DNA of 64,000 nucleotides from Arthrobacter sp. ES3-54. GTDB lineage: Bacteria > Actinomycetota > Actinomycetes > Actinomycetales > Micrococcaceae. The position numbers were made by a program, and so were the translations under genes. The DNA lies in assembly GCF_029504395.1 (NCBI RefSeq), contig NZ_JAQFIF010000013.1, positions 23,188 through 87,187 on the forward strand, written 5' to 3'. Shown here in pieces: positions 1 through 9,600 of this stretch. The number at the start of each line of letters is the position of its first letter. Position 1 is the stretch's first letter. The notes beneath the pieces are model-generated. The model saw nothing but the letters and a program-made list of their open reading frames with translations. It was not told where the DNA came from and ran no database searches.

Positions 1-1
1 C

Positions 2-742
2 GAACGCCCGCGCGACGCGCACCGCGATGAACGGCGTCGCCGGCGCAGTCCGTTCCGCCAGGTAACGGAGTTTGCCTCGGCCAGCGGGGTCGGCCAGAAG
101 GCCGGGATCGCCCTGGCCGCAACGGGTCTGGTTCTTACCGTGACGGTCCCCGTCACGAGCCCGGTGATGGCCTCCAACGCCGGCGGATCCGGCGCTCTGT
201 CCGCTGCCGTGCAGCCAGATGTCACGGCCGCCGCGGCCGCAAAGGTCGACTTCAGCCGCACCGCCGTCACCACCAAGGGCGATCCGGATGGGAAGCTCAA
301 GCAGCTGCTCAGCGCCCAGTCTGTGGGCAGTATCACTCGCGCGGCTTCGGCAGGCACCCTTGGCGCGCCGCTGGATCATCTGGTCACGGCTTCGCCCTAC
401 GGCTACCGTGTCAGCCCGATCACTGGGGGCGCGGGGGAGTTCCACCGCGGCCAGGATTTCGCTGCCCAGTGCGGCACGGCGGTCCATGCAGCTGCCAGCG
501 GCACCGTGACCTTCAACGGGTGGCATCCGTTCGGCGGTGGAAACCGGGTAGTCATTGACCACGGTAACGGCCTGGAGACGACGTACAACCACCTGTCCTC
601 GGCCTCGGTCAAGGTTGGTCAGAAGGTATCGCGCGGTGACGTCATCGCGATGAGCGGGACCACCGGCGCGTCCACGGGCTGCCACCTCCACTTTGAAGTG
701 ATGGTCAACGGCGACGTCGTTGACCCCCTCGGCTGGCTCTAA
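2..742 (+). CDS. M23-family (lysostaphin-like) peptidase, 5' end cut by window
   Basis: The reading frame is open to the left edge, so the start codon is outside the window and about 246 residues are visible. An Arg-rich stretch is followed by a hydrophobic Ala/Leu/Val segment that looks like a signal peptide or membrane anchor. An Ala-rich linker leads to a C-terminal M23 zinc endopeptidase domain. Its metal ligands are visible as HRGQD (about residues 148-152) and HLHFE (about 228-232), and GYRVSP is also typical. The family cleaves peptidoglycan cross-bridges outside the cell. It lies just before the riboswitch-controlled NlpC/P60 gene, so the locus looks like cell-wall remodelling. The domain is intact; its substrate is not deducible. 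Confidence 0.9.
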   Translation, partial: ERPRDAHRDERRRRRSPFRQVTEFASASGVGQKAGIALAATGLVLTVTVPVTSPVMASNAGGSGALSAAVQPDVTAAAAAKVDFSRTAVTTKGDPDGKLKQLLSAQSVGSITRAASAGTLGAPLDHLVTASPYGYRVSPITGGAGEFHRGQDFAAQCGTAVHAAASGTVTFNGWHPFGGGNRVVIDHGNGLETTYNHLSSASVKVGQKVSRGDVIAMSGTTGASTGCHLHFEVMVNGDVVDPLGWL

Positions 743-864
743 ATAGACGATGGGCCGCTCTCAAGTGCTTGTGACACGCCGTGATCTGAATGTGACATTG
801 GGTCCGGACTCCTGTAGGGTTTGAAGCACGCCAACTTTTCCGAAGTTGGCGCTCTTGAGTGGAT

Positions 865-1050
865 TGCCTAGCTCTGCCACCGCTCAAGGTCCGTTCGCAT
901 TACATCGTCTGGCAGGGGCGGGGGAACCAATTTTGGCCTTCGAAAGAAGGCCTTGGGGTTAAGTCGCAAAGCTTCCCAGGAAGCAGCGCGGCCGGGTGAC
1001 TCCCATCCGAATCCGACAGCTCACCTCGTAGGCATTGGGAGAGGCTACTT
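865..1050 (+). promoter_or_regulatory. ydaO/yuaA-type c-di-AMP riboswitch
   Basis: Conserved ydaO-class blocks occur in order. GGGGGAACCA is at about 918-927, and GGGTGACTCCCATCCGAATC lies around 994-1013. CCGACAGCTCACCTCGTAGG follows, then GGGAGAGGC at 1037-1045, the closing 3' strand. In actinobacteria this class commonly precedes cell-wall hydrolase genes, which fits the NlpC/P60 gene downstream. A hairpin (830-850) and a possible promoter (a TGTGAC then TGTAGG pair around 791-818) lie upstream. The exact 5' boundary is approximate. The final GGGAGAGG also serves as a good ribosome-binding site for a GTG at 1053, so ligand-dependent closing could hide it. Confidence 0.88.
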
Positions 1051-1052
1051 TC

Positions 1053-1241
1053 GTGTCTTCACGCCACAATTCTGCGCGCATGCGCACCGGCGAGGCTCTT
1101 TCGAGCCCGCTGGAATCCACATCACGTGCCGCCCTTGCCGGCGCCCGGATTGGATCACGTTCCGCAGGCTCAATCTCTAACGAGTCCGGACAGCATGCAG
1201 TTTCCGCTTTTGGCGCGTCTTCGCAGTACACCCTTCGCTAA
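1053..1241 (+). CDS. possible 62-residue small ORF directly after the riboswitch
   Basis: A GTG at 1053 stands 8 nt after GGGAGAGG, the 3' strand of the riboswitch, and opens 62 sense codons ending in TAA at 1239-1241. The product is Ser/Ala/Arg-rich, begins MSSRHNSARMR and has no obvious domain or membrane segment. Its basic start vaguely resembles the N-termini of the neighbouring secreted hydrolases, so it may be a decayed relative. It could equally be a regulatory leader peptide or a chance ORF. The ribosome-binding site is the best argument for translation. The NlpC/P60 gene begins 102 nt later with its own AGAGAG site. Confidence 0.4.
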   Translation: MSSRHNSARMRTGEALSSPLESTSRAALAGARIGSRSAGSISNESGQHAVSAFGASSQYTLR

Positions 1242-1343
1242 GTAACCCATTTCGGGGCGATCCGGCGTACCCCCAAGATGCCGGAGCGTCCTCAAACCGT
1301 GCCCGAAAGCGCGCGGTCCAAGGATCACGAAAGAGAGAACTTA

Positions 1344-2102
1344 ATGACTACTCGTGCAACCGTTGCACGGCACCGCGCCGAGGTCACCAAGACCAACTCG
1401 CTGGCTGTTATTGCCAAGGCTGTCGGCGACAACGCCGGCGGCATGGGCCGTCAGGCCGCGGTCATCGCCGCAGCTTCCGGTCTGGTTCTGACCAGCGGAA
1501 TCGCAGCCAACGCTGCTGAGACCAATGTTCAGCGCGAATCCACCTCCGCTTCGGCCCTGGAAGTCCAGTCCGCCGCCCCGGCCACCATCTCGGCCGCGTC
1601 CACCATCGCGATCTCCTACGAGAAGCCCGCTGTGACCACGTCGCCGGCTCCCGTCGTCGAGGCTCCCAAGCCCGTCGTGAAGGTCCAGGATTCCACGGCC
1701 ACCCGCGCCGGTGGCACCGAGGCTGGCGTCAGCGGCGGCGTCGCTGCCCAGGCTCCCGCCGGCATCGGAAGCGGCTCCGGCGCGACCATCGCCGCCGCGG
1801 CCTACGCACAGATCGGCGTGGCGCAGGACTGCACCGCCCTCGCCACCAACGCCCTGGCCGCGGCCGGCATCCACTACCACGGCTGGCCGGCAGGCTACCT
1901 GTCCCTCGGCCGCACCGTCAGCGCCGGCGAGGCACGCCCGGGCGACCTCGCCTACTACCAGAACGGCGGCGTGGGCATGGCTCACATCGCGGTCTACGTT
2001 GGCAACGGCATGGCAGTCCACGGCGGCTGGAACGGCGGCACCACCGCGCTGTACAGCGTAAACGTCGGCTCCGGCCCGGTCTTCATCCGCGTCGGCGGCT
2101 AG
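1344..2102 (+). CDS. NlpC/P60 family secreted cell-wall hydrolase
   Basis: The product has 252 residues when started at ATG 1344, which follows AAGAGAGA; an in-frame ATG at 1278 has no good ribosome-binding site. A basic N-terminus (MTTRATVARHRAEV) and a hydrophobic segment ending SGIAANAA form a likely signal peptide. A Pro/Ala/Val-rich linker follows. The C-terminal 95 residues are an NlpC/P60 papain-like domain with Cys163 in AQDCTAL, His214 in MAHIAVYVGN and a further His at 226. The family cleaves D-gamma-Glu-type bonds in peptidoglycan stem peptides. A c-di-AMP riboswitch precedes the gene and a strong terminator follows, so it is probably an osmotic or cell-wall-stress-responsive unit. 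Its role is peptidoglycan remodelling outside the membrane. Confidence 0.9.
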   Translation: MTTRATVARHRAEVTKTNSLAVIAKAVGDNAGGMGRQAAVIAAASGLVLTSGIAANAAETNVQRESTSASALEVQSAAPATISAASTIAISYEKPAVTTSPAPVVEAPKPVVKVQDSTATRAGGTEAGVSGGVAAQAPAGIGSGSGATIAAAAYAQIGVAQDCTALATNALAAAGIHYHGWPAGYLSLGRTVSAGEARPGDLAYYQNGGVGMAHIAVYVGNGMAVHGGWNGGTTALYSVNVGSGPVFIRVGG

Positions 2103-2124
2103 GCAAGACCCCAGCACCTTCGAA

Positions 2125-2153
2125 AGACCCCCGCCTCTTGGCGGGGGTCTTTT
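2125..2153 (+). terminator. intrinsic terminator after NlpC/P60 gene
   Basis: AGACCCCCGC and GCGGGGGTCT form a perfect 10-bp stem with a six-base loop, followed by a T run. It lies 22 bases after the stop of the hydrolase gene. Confidence 0.93.
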
Positions 2154-2321
2154 GCGTTGCCGCGCAGTGAACTTTCCGCGCTGAGGACATCGCCGGTGAA
2201 AAAATATTCGGTGATCCGGCACCTGAGTGTTTACTCTTGTGTAATCGATCCATAGCCCGACCATGCAGAGGGCAGCCGGCCCTCGTGCCGCTGGCGGGTG
2301 CGGCCGTGAAGAGGTATGCGG

Positions 2322-2822
2322 ATGCGCACTCTCGTTCTGAATGCTGGATATGAACCCCTGGCGGTCATCACCTTCCGCCGGGCGCTGGTCCTTGTCCTTA
2401 CCGGAAAGGCCAGCGTGGTGGCCGAAGGGGACGACCCCGTTGTCGGACCCCAGGACATTCTGGGTCGCCCGTCCGTGATCCTGCTGAACCGCTACATCCG
2501 GCCGAGATACAACACCATGACGGCCGTGAGCCGCCGCGGTGTGCTCCGCCGCGATGCCCACCGCTGCGCCTACTGCGGCAAGGCTGCCCACACCATCGAC
2601 CACGTCCAGCCAAAATCCCGGGGCGGGGCCGATTCCTGGGAGAACCTGGTGGCGGCGTGCCTGCGGTGCAACAACGCCAAGAGCGACCACACGCCGGCGG
2701 AGATGGGCTGGAAGCTCGGATTTGTTCCGGGCCCGCCCAAGGGCGCCATCTGGCAGATCAAGGAACTCGAGAAGCCAACGCCCGCCTGGGATCCGTTCCT
2801 GCTGCCTGAATCAGCTGCCTGA
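2322..2822 (+). CDS. HNH endonuclease family protein
   Basis: The 166-residue product contains a complete HNH zinc-finger nuclease core: CAYCG (Cys82, Cys85), IDHV (Asp93-His94) and CLRCNN (Cys113, Cys116, Asn117). The first 60 residues (RTLVLNAGYEPL) match a widespread actinobacterial single-domain HNH protein found outside mobile elements. I choose ATG 2322 because GAAGAGG sits 7 nt upstream; ATG 2316 lies too close. The biological role of this housekeeping-like HNH family is not known to me. The neighbours (cell-wall hydrolase, molybdenum cofactor genes) do not suggest a restriction system. Confidence 0.87.
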   Translation: MRTLVLNAGYEPLAVITFRRALVLVLTGKASVVAEGDDPVVGPQDILGRPSVILLNRYIRPRYNTMTAVSRRGVLRRDAHRCAYCGKAAHTIDHVQPKSRGGADSWENLVAACLRCNNAKSDHTPAEMGWKLGFVPGPPKGAIWQIKELEKPTPAWDPFLLPESAA

Positions 2823-2895
2823 ACTGTTGCCTGTACTGCTGCCTGGCTGGCCACGCCTGATTCGGCGGCAGCGGGCACCGCGCTAGGCTGAACCG

Positions 2896-3597
2896 GTGGA
2901 ATTCGATGCCATCATTCTCGCCGGGGGGCGGTCCTCCCGCCTGGGCGGCGTGCCCAAATCCGGGCTGATCTACGACGGCGCCACCCTCCTTGAGCGGTCA
3001 CTGCGCGCCGCGGGCGCAGCGGGGCGCACCGTCGTCGTCGGACCCGATCCCGGGGACCTGCCCGAAGGCGTGCTGACCTGCAGGGAAGACCCGCCCTTCG
3101 CGGGGCCCGCCGCGGCCATCGCCGCAGGCCTGACCGCGCTGGCCGCCAACCAGGCCGGCGGGGACCAAGCAGCCGCGCCGGCACCGTTCACCCTGGTCCT
3201 TGCGTGTGACATGCCGTGCTCGGCCGAGGCGGTCCGCGCCCTGGCCGCAGCACTGGGCGAATCGCTGGCCGCCAGTGTTGCAGTCGCACCGGAACGGGCG
3301 CCAGAACGGGAAGGCGGCGACGGCGTCATGGCCGTCTCGGCCGACGGCCGGAAGCAACCACTCGCGGGGTTTTATGGCACGGCCGCGCTACAACGTTGCG
3401 TCGCGGACGCCGCAGGCAGGGGCAGCCTGGAAAACGCGTCGGTCTTCGCCCTTCTTGCTAGGCTGGACGTGCGGGAAGTTCGCGTTCCCCCCGGTTCCAC
3501 GGATGATGTTGACACCTGGGATGACGCGTCCGCATTGGGGGTATCCGGGAGGATTCCGGACCACGGTCCGGGCCCCGGTCCGGAACTCCGCAGCTGA
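2896..3597 (+). CDS. mobA: MobA-like molybdenum cofactor guanylyltransferase
   Basis: The 233-residue product begins with the nucleotidyltransferase signature ILAGGRSSRLGG followed by PK(S), the GTP-binding loop of MobA. CDMP, about 100 residues on, is the metal-binding Asp region. The family attaches GMP to molybdopterin to give MGD cofactor. The substrate could differ, since MobA-like and CoxC/MocA-like transferases look alike, but the neighbours (DUF6457-like, moeA, fdhD) support molybdenum cofactor work. GTG 2896 lies 6 nt after TAGGCT (2884-2889), which suggests a leaderless transcript. The next gene starts 21 nt downstream, so they are probably co-transcribed. Confidence 0.78.
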   Translation: MEFDAIILAGGRSSRLGGVPKSGLIYDGATLLERSLRAAGAAGRTVVVGPDPGDLPEGVLTCREDPPFAGPAAAIAAGLTALAANQAGGDQAAAPAPFTLVLACDMPCSAEAVRALAAALGESLAASVAVAPERAPEREGGDGVMAVSADGRKQPLAGFYGTAALQRCVADAAGRGSLENASVFALLARLDVREVRVPPGSTDDVDTWDDASALGVSGRIPDHGPGPGPELRS

Positions 3598-3618
3598 ACT
3601 CGACCATGGAGGCAAACG

Positions 3619-3906
3619 GTGAAAAGCCAGGATGAAACGCTGGAAGACTGGTGCCGTGCTCTGCTCCAGGCCCTGGAGCTGGAAGACGTTGAGATTGACG
3701 TGAACGAGGTCCTCGCCCTGGCCGGGGTGGCCGCCCACTCCGTGGTGCGCCCGGCGGCGCCGCTGACCACGTTCATTGCCGGCTTTGCCGCCGGTCTGGC
3801 CTCCGGCTCGGGGCAGGCCACGGATTCCGTGTCCATGGAGGCCGCGATGGCCGTGGCGCGCCGGCTCGCCAAGGACTACGCAGCCGCCGAAGCTTCCGGG
3901 GCATGA
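3619..3906 (+). CDS. DUF6457-like small protein of the molybdenum cofactor cluster
   Basis: The 95-residue, mostly helical protein begins MKSQDETLEDWCRALLQAL. It continues with a conserved-looking DVNEVLALAGVAAHSVVRPAAPLTTF and a Gly/Ala-rich middle. This resembles the short DUF6457 proteins that accompany mobA/moeA in actinobacteria. The GTG start has GGAGG 7 nt upstream. Its last codons overlap the start of moeA (ATGA), so the two are translationally coupled. No catalytic motif is visible. A scaffold or accessory role in cofactor assembly is inferred only from context. Confidence 0.7.
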   Translation: MKSQDETLEDWCRALLQALELEDVEIDVNEVLALAGVAAHSVVRPAAPLTTFIAGFAAGLASGSGQATDSVSMEAAMAVARRLAKDYAAAEASGA

Positions 3907-5525
3907 CGGCTACGGCCCCGGACGGCAGCGGACCCCCCGCCGCCGCAGATGGAGATGCAGGCGGAAATGGAGTCAGAGATGGCGGTGGAGATGGAGTCCG
4001 AGGCGGCATTAGAGACGGCCTCGAAGTCGGCCCCATAGAGCCCCGCATCCAGACGGACCCGGACACAGCGGACGAGGACACTGCCGGCCAGGACGCGGCG
4101 GACCCGGACACAGCGGACGAGGACACTGCCGGTCAGGACGCGGCGGACCAGGACGCAGTGGACGCCGACACTGCCGGCCAGGACACAGGTGACGAAGGCG
4201 CGGCAGAGGAGCCGCACAGGCACCTGGCCCACTCGTGGCAGGAGGCCCGGCAACTCGCGTTCGACTGTGCCGCTCCCCTCCCGGCCGCCCCCGTCCCGCT
4301 CCGGCAGGCGCTGGGCCGGACCCTCGCCGCGGACGTCGTTGCCCTGCAGGACATGCCCCATTACGCCTCCTCTGCCATGGACGGCTGGGCCGTCAACGGC
4401 AGCGGTCCCTGGATCCTGGCCGAACCCAACCAGCGGCTGGCACCGCATCAGGCAAGCCCGATTGCCACCGGCGGCCTCATTCCGGCCGGGGCCAAGGCGG
4501 TGCTGCGCAGCGAAAGCGGCGTCATCGACGCCGACGAGGACGGCCTGCCCGTCCTGAAACTGGGCGGTACCGCGAAACCTGGCGACCCTCGGAACGGGGA
4601 CCACATCAGGAAAGCGGGGGAGGAAGCCGCGGCCGGAGACGTCCTGATCAAACGTGGCACCGTCCTGAACCCGGCGCACCTGGCCCTCGCCGCGCTGGCT
4701 GGAAGCGACGCCCTTCCGGTGCTCGGCAAGGCCGTGGTGCGGCTCGTCTTCACCGGCTCGGAGGTCGTGGCGTCCGGGATGCCGGCGCCCGGGCAGGTCC
4801 GGGACACTTTCGGACCCCAACTGGCGGCGGTGGTGGGAATGCTCGGCGGGATCTGCACCGAAGAAGTGAAAATCGGCGACACCTACGCCGAATGGCTCGC
4901 CGCGCTCGAGGATACCGATCCTGCCGCAGACGGCTTGCCTGCCGACGTCGTCATCACCACCGGCGGCACGGGCCGCTCCGGAACGGACCACCTCCGGCGT
5001 TCGGCCGCCGAGCTCGGCGGCCGCCTGCTAATCGACGGGGTGGCCATGCGCCCCGGCCACCCCGCCGTGCTGGCCGAGCTGCCGGACGGCCGGTACATTC
5101 TCGGCCTACCGGGAAACCCGCTCGCGGCCATGATGGCACTGTCCACGATCGGAGCCCCACTCCTCGCGGCCCTGGGGCACGGACCCATCCCCCCGCTCAG
5201 TGAGGTGCCCTGCGGCTCAACGATTGACGCCGATCCGGGCCGGACGCGGCTCATGCCCTTCCGGCTGCTCTATGGGATGGCGTCGCCGGCGCAGCACACC
5301 GGCCCGGGCATGATGCGGGGTTTGGCCGCCGCCGACGGCGTGCTGGTGGTCCCGCCCCACGGCGTGCAGCTGGGGGAACTGGTCCCCGCCTTCGCACTCC
5401 CTTGGGGTGCGCCGCTGCCTGACCCTGCGGCCGCGCCCGCCGCGCAGAAGCCGGCGGCGAAGCGGACCGCCAGGAAAACCACGGCCAGCGACGGTCCGGT
5501 GGACTGGAGCGCCCTCCTGGACTGA
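3903..5525 (+). CDS. moeA: molybdopterin molybdenumtransferase MoeA with repetitive acidic N-terminal extension
   Basis: The product has 540 residues, against roughly 400-420 for typical MoeA. The extra N-terminal 100 residues are low-complexity: first Gly/Asp-rich, then three copies of a 15-residue acidic repeat (residues about 52-96). The MoeA core follows: SWQEARQLAF, AMDGWAV, the MoCF-binding loop TTGGTGRSGTDH and LPGNPLAAM. A basic linker (KPAAKRTARKT) and a C-terminal WSALLD complete it. MoeA inserts molybdate into adenylylated molybdopterin. The ATGA overlap couples it to the upstream gene. The true start could be nearer the core, around residue 100, but the ATGA coupling favours 3903. 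Confidence 0.92.
   Translation: MTATAPDGSGPPAAADGDAGGNGVRDGGGDGVRGGIRDGLEVGPIEPRIQTDPDTADEDTAGQDAADPDTADEDTAGQDAADQDAVDADTAGQDTGDEGAAEEPHRHLAHSWQEARQLAFDCAAPLPAAPVPLRQALGRTLAADVVALQDMPHYASSAMDGWAVNGSGPWILAEPNQRLAPHQASPIATGGLIPAGAKAVLRSESGVIDADEDGLPVLKLGGTAKPGDPRNGDHIRKAGEEAAAGDVLIKRGTVLNPAHLALAALAGSDALPVLGKAVVRLVFTGSEVVASGMPAPGQVRDTFGPQLAAVVGMLGGICTEEVKIGDTYAEWLAALEDTDPAADGLPADVVITTGGTGRSGTDHLRRSAAELGGRLLIDGVAMRPGHPAVLAELPDGRYILGLPGNPLAAMMALSTIGAPLLAALGHGPIPPLSEVPCGSTIDADPGRTRLMPFRLLYGMASPAQHTGPGMMRGLAAADGVLVVPPHGVQLGELVPAFALPWGAPLPDPAAAPAAQKPAAKRTARKTTASDGPVDWSALLD
4056..4190 (+). repeat. 45-bp tandem repeat (three copies) inside moeA
   Basis: Two nearly identical 45-bp units start at 4056 and 4101; a degenerate third runs 4146-4190. 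Each encodes a 15-residue acidic block such as DPDTADEDTAGQDAA. The period is a multiple of three, so copy-number change keeps the frame. Confidence 0.9.
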
Positions 5526-5647
5526 GCCGTGGTTGACCTCTGGTTGAGCCTTGGCCCGCTGCGCTGGCTTCAGGATCAGGCACTTACAATGATGGAACCA
5601 GCCAAAGAATCACGACAACCGCACAACATGTTGCATAGGAGCACCGG

Positions 5648-6520
5648 ATGGGCCGTGTCACGCAGCGCCGCAAAGTGCACAAGATCGTCCTGGACGGGTC
5701 CCCGCAGGCCCTCGAATTCCCGGTCCGGCACCGGGAGGACGTCCTAGCCGTCGAGGAACCGCTGGAAATCCGGCTCGGAAACATGTCATTTTCCGTCACG
5801 ATGCGGACACCGGGCAATGACTTCGACCTCGTCGCAGGGTTCCTCGTCTCAGAGGGGATCATCTGGGCTCCCGAGCAGCTGGTCTCGCTCAGGTTCTGCG
5901 CCGGCGAAGACGCCGACGGCATCCAAACGTTCAACGTCGTGGAGGCCCAACTCCGGCCCGACGTCGTGCGGCCCGAGACCGGACGAAACGTCTTTACCTC
6001 CAGTTCCTGCGGGATCTGCGGGACGGACTCGATCGACGCCGTGCGCAAGTCCTCGCACTACAGCCCGGCACAGGATCCGTTGACAGTTCCGGTGGAAACG
6101 CTCGCGGCCCTCCCGGACACCCTCCGGTCCGCCCAGGAGGTCTTTGACGTCACCGGCGGCGTGCACGCCGCCGGACTCTTCAGGATTTCCGACGACGGCT
6201 CGGCCGAGCTGTTGTGCCTCCGCGAAGACGTCGGACGGCACAACGCGGTGGACAAGGTGGTGGGCTGGGCGCTCCGCGAAGGCCTGCTGCCGCTCCGGGG
6301 CACCGTGCTGCAGGTGTCCGGCAGGGCATCGTTCGAGCTCGTCCAAAAGGCGGCCCTCGCCGGAATCCCGGTCCTTGCCGCCGTCAGTGCCCCCTCCAGC
6401 CTGGCCGTCGAGCTGGCCGAGGCCAGCGGTATGACCCTGGCCGGCTTCAGCCGCCGGACCAGCCTGAACGTGTATGCAGGCCAGCAGCGCGTCGCGGTTC
6501 CGGCCCCCGCGGCCGGCTAA
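5648..6520 (+). CDS. fdhD: formate dehydrogenase accessory sulfurtransferase FdhD
   Basis: The 290-residue product is the usual size of FdhD. The sulfur-carrying cysteines are in SSCGICGTDS. Other family motifs are EEPLEIRLG near the N-terminus, TPGNDFDLVAGFLVSEGI, GGVHAAGLF and EDVGRHNAVDKVVG. FdhD passes sulfur from a cysteine desulfurase to the bis-MGD cofactor of formate dehydrogenases in the cytoplasm. It follows moeA by 122 bp with its own AGGAG ribosome-binding site. No formate dehydrogenase structural gene is in the window, so its client lies elsewhere. Confidence 0.95.
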   Translation: MGRVTQRRKVHKIVLDGSPQALEFPVRHREDVLAVEEPLEIRLGNMSFSVTMRTPGNDFDLVAGFLVSEGIIWAPEQLVSLRFCAGEDADGIQTFNVVEAQLRPDVVRPETGRNVFTSSSCGICGTDSIDAVRKSSHYSPAQDPLTVPVETLAALPDTLRSAQEVFDVTGGVHAAGLFRISDDGSAELLCLREDVGRHNAVDKVVGWALREGLLPLRGTVLQVSGRASFELVQKAALAGIPVLAAVSAPSSLAVELAEASGMTLAGFSRRTSLNVYAGQQRVAVPAPAAG

Positions 6521-6609
6521 CGGCAACACTTGGCCAACAGGTTCCCCACGGCGTAAGTTTTATCCATCGATTGGAGCCAATCGAACCACCAGCGCTGAAG
6601 AGGATCACA

Positions 6610-9600
6610 TTGCACGACGACCGCCGTCTTACGGAAGTCCGGCTGGACCGCTTTCTGCGTGACCGCATCGCCCCGGCCGTCTACCCGCGCAGCATCCCGC
6701 TGGCACTGAGCAGCTGGGACGCGCCGGACGAACCCGTGCCGGTGCTGGAGGCCCTGCGGCAGGAGTTCACGGCGCAGGAACACGGCGCGGCGTGGGGCCG
6801 CCCGTGGAGCACCAAATGGCTCCGGCTCCGGGGCGAGGTGCCGGAGGCCTGGGGAACCGCGGCCGGCACGTCGGTGGAAGTCCTCGTGGACCTGGGTTTC
6901 AGGGGCGAGCTCCCGGGCTTCCAGTGCGAAGGCATCGCCTGGCGGTCCGACGGGACCATCATCAAAGCCATTTCGCCACGGAACCAGTACATCCCGCTCA
7001 AGCTCCTGGGCACAGGCATGGCGGTCGACTTCTACGTCGAAGCCGCGGCCAACCCCGACTTGTCCCAGAACTGGACATTCGCCGCCACCCCCTACGGCGA
7101 CAAAGCGACGTCGGGCAGCGAACCGAAGTACCGTCTCGGCAGGATCGCCATCGCCGAACGCAACCAGACGGTCTGGGAACTGCAGCAGGACATCCTCACC
7201 CTTGCCGGGCTGATGCACGAGCTGCCCATGGAGCTGCCCCGCCGCCACGAAATCCTGCGGGCGCTGGAACGCATGCTGGACATCATGGATCCCGACGACG
7301 TGGCCGGTACCGCAGAGGCCGGACGGTCGGCCCTCACCGACGTCCTGTCCCGGCCGGCCTACGCCTCGGCGCACCAGCTCGTGGCCACGGGCCACGCCCA
7401 TATCGATTCGGCCTGGCTGTGGCCGGTACGGGAAACCATCCGCAAGTGCGCCCGGACGTTCTCCAACGTCGTCGCGCTGATGGACGAGTATCCCGATTTC
7501 ATCTTTTCGTGTTCCTCGGCCCAGCAGCTCGCGTGGATGAAAGAGTACTATCCGGAGCTCTTCGGACGAATCCGGGACAAGGTCCGCGCCGGCCAGTTCG
7601 TTCCTGTTGGCGGCATGTGGGTCGAATCAGACTCGAACATGCCCGGCGGCGAGGCCATGGCACGGCAGTTCCTCGAGGGCAAGAGCTTTTTCCTGGCCGA
7701 ATTCGGGGTGGAATGCGAGGAAGCGTGGCTCCCGGACACGTTCGGGTATTCCGCGGCGCTGCCGCAGATCATCAAGGCTGCGGGCAGCCGCTGGTTCCTG
7801 ACCCAGAAGATCTCGTGGAACCAGGTCAATAGGATGCCCCACCACACCTTCAACTGGGAGGGAATCGACGGCACCCGGGTCTTCACCCATTTCCCGCCGG
7901 TGGACAGCTACAACTCCGATCTCGGCGCCCGGGACCTGGCGCACGCAGAACGGAACTACCGGGACCACGGACGCGGAGGCACCTCGCTGGTTCCGTTCGG
8001 GTACGGCGACGGCGGCGGCGGGCCAACACGCGAGATGCTGGCCGCGGCGCAGCGCACGTCGGACCTGGAAGGATCCCCGAAGGTGCGGATCGGCTCGGCA
8101 GCCAGCTTCTTTGGGCAGGCCCAGGCCGAGTATGGGCCCCTGCCGGTCTGGGTGGGGGAGATGTACCTGGAACTGCACCGCGGCACCTACACCAGCCAGG
8201 CCAGGACCAAGCTGGGAAACCGGCGCAGCGAGCACCTTCTCCGGGAGGCGGAGCTCTGGAGCGCCACCGCGGCAGTGCGTGCCGGGCACAGCTACCCGGC
8301 TGCGGAGCTCAACCGCCTCTGGCGGCTGGTCCTGCTGCAGCAGTTTCATGACATCCTGCCGGGGAGTTCCATCGCGTGGGTCCACCAGGACGCCGAACGG
8401 AACTACGCCGCCGTCGAACGGGGGCTGGAAGCGATCATCACGGACGCCGCGGCCGCGGCACTCGGCACCGGCAGCCGGGAATTCCTCCTCAACGCCGCCC
8501 CGCAGGAGCGCCAGGGCGTGCCTGCCCTGGCCGCTGCCGAGCCGGTCCAGCCCGGGCAGCCGGTAGAGGTCACCGAGGCGGACGGCGGCTACATCCTGGA
8601 CAACGGCATCATCCGGGCCGTCGTGGATGCCAACGGACTGTTGGCCTCGCTCACAGACCGTGCCGCCGGACGCGAGGCGATTGCTCCCGGCGAGTTCGGC
8701 AACCTCCTGGAGCTGCACCGGGACACGCCGAATGAATGGGACGCGTGGGACATCGACGCTTTCTACCGCAGGAACGTTGTCCGGCTGGTCGAGGCGCGTT
8801 CCGTGACACTGGAGCGCGACCCCGGGGGGGATAGCCCGAACGCCGTCGTGGTGGTGGAGCGGATGGCCGGCTCCTCGCCCGTGACCCAGCGGATAGCGCT
8901 CGCCGCGGGCGCCGGCTCGCTCGCGATCACCACGCTTGTGGACTGGCAGGAGAGCGAAAAACTGCTCAAGCTGGGCTTTGCCCTGGACGTCAGGGCAGAC
9001 CGCTCGGCGGCGGAGACGCAGTTTGGGCACGTGTTCCGCCCCACCCACGTCAACACGTCCTGGGAGGCTGCGAAATTCGAGATCTGCGCCCACCGCTGGA
9101 TCCACGTCGCCGAGCCGGGCTACGGGGTGGCCATCTCCAACGCTTCCAGCTACGGCCACGACGTCACCCGCAACGTCCGGGAGGACGACGGCGGGACCAC
9201 CACCACAGTGCGGGTCTCGCTCCTGCGGGCACCGAAGTTTCCGGATCCGGGCGCGGACCAGGGCAGACACGAGCTTCACGTCACGATCCGGCCGGGTGCC
9301 ACCATCGCAGACGCCGTCGAGGAGGGCTACCGCACCAACCTGGCCCCGCGGGTGGTGCAAGGGTCCCACGGGGTGGAGCCGCTGGTCACCGTGGTCAACC
9401 CGGCCCTCGTCATTGAAGCGGTCAAACTCGCTGAAGACGGCTCCGGCGACGTGATTGTCCGGCTGTACGAATCGCTGGGGGAACGGTCCACTGGCCTCCT
9501 GAAGGCCAATTTCCCGGTCCGCGGGCTGCACGCCGTGGACCTGTTGGAACGGCCCGTCGACGCCCCGGGCGTGACGGCGGGCCCCGACTCCGCCGAGCTC

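Noticed and set aside
1278..1343. Earlier ATG for the NlpC/P60 gene
   Set aside because: No ribosome-binding site precedes it, and the 22 added residues would push the signal peptide inward; ATG 1344 follows AAGAGAGA.
6214..6609. Extension of the mannosidase frame upstream into fdhD
   Set aside because: The first 130 codons overlap fdhD in another frame and are Arg/Pro-rich. TTG 6610 has a well-placed ribosome-binding site.
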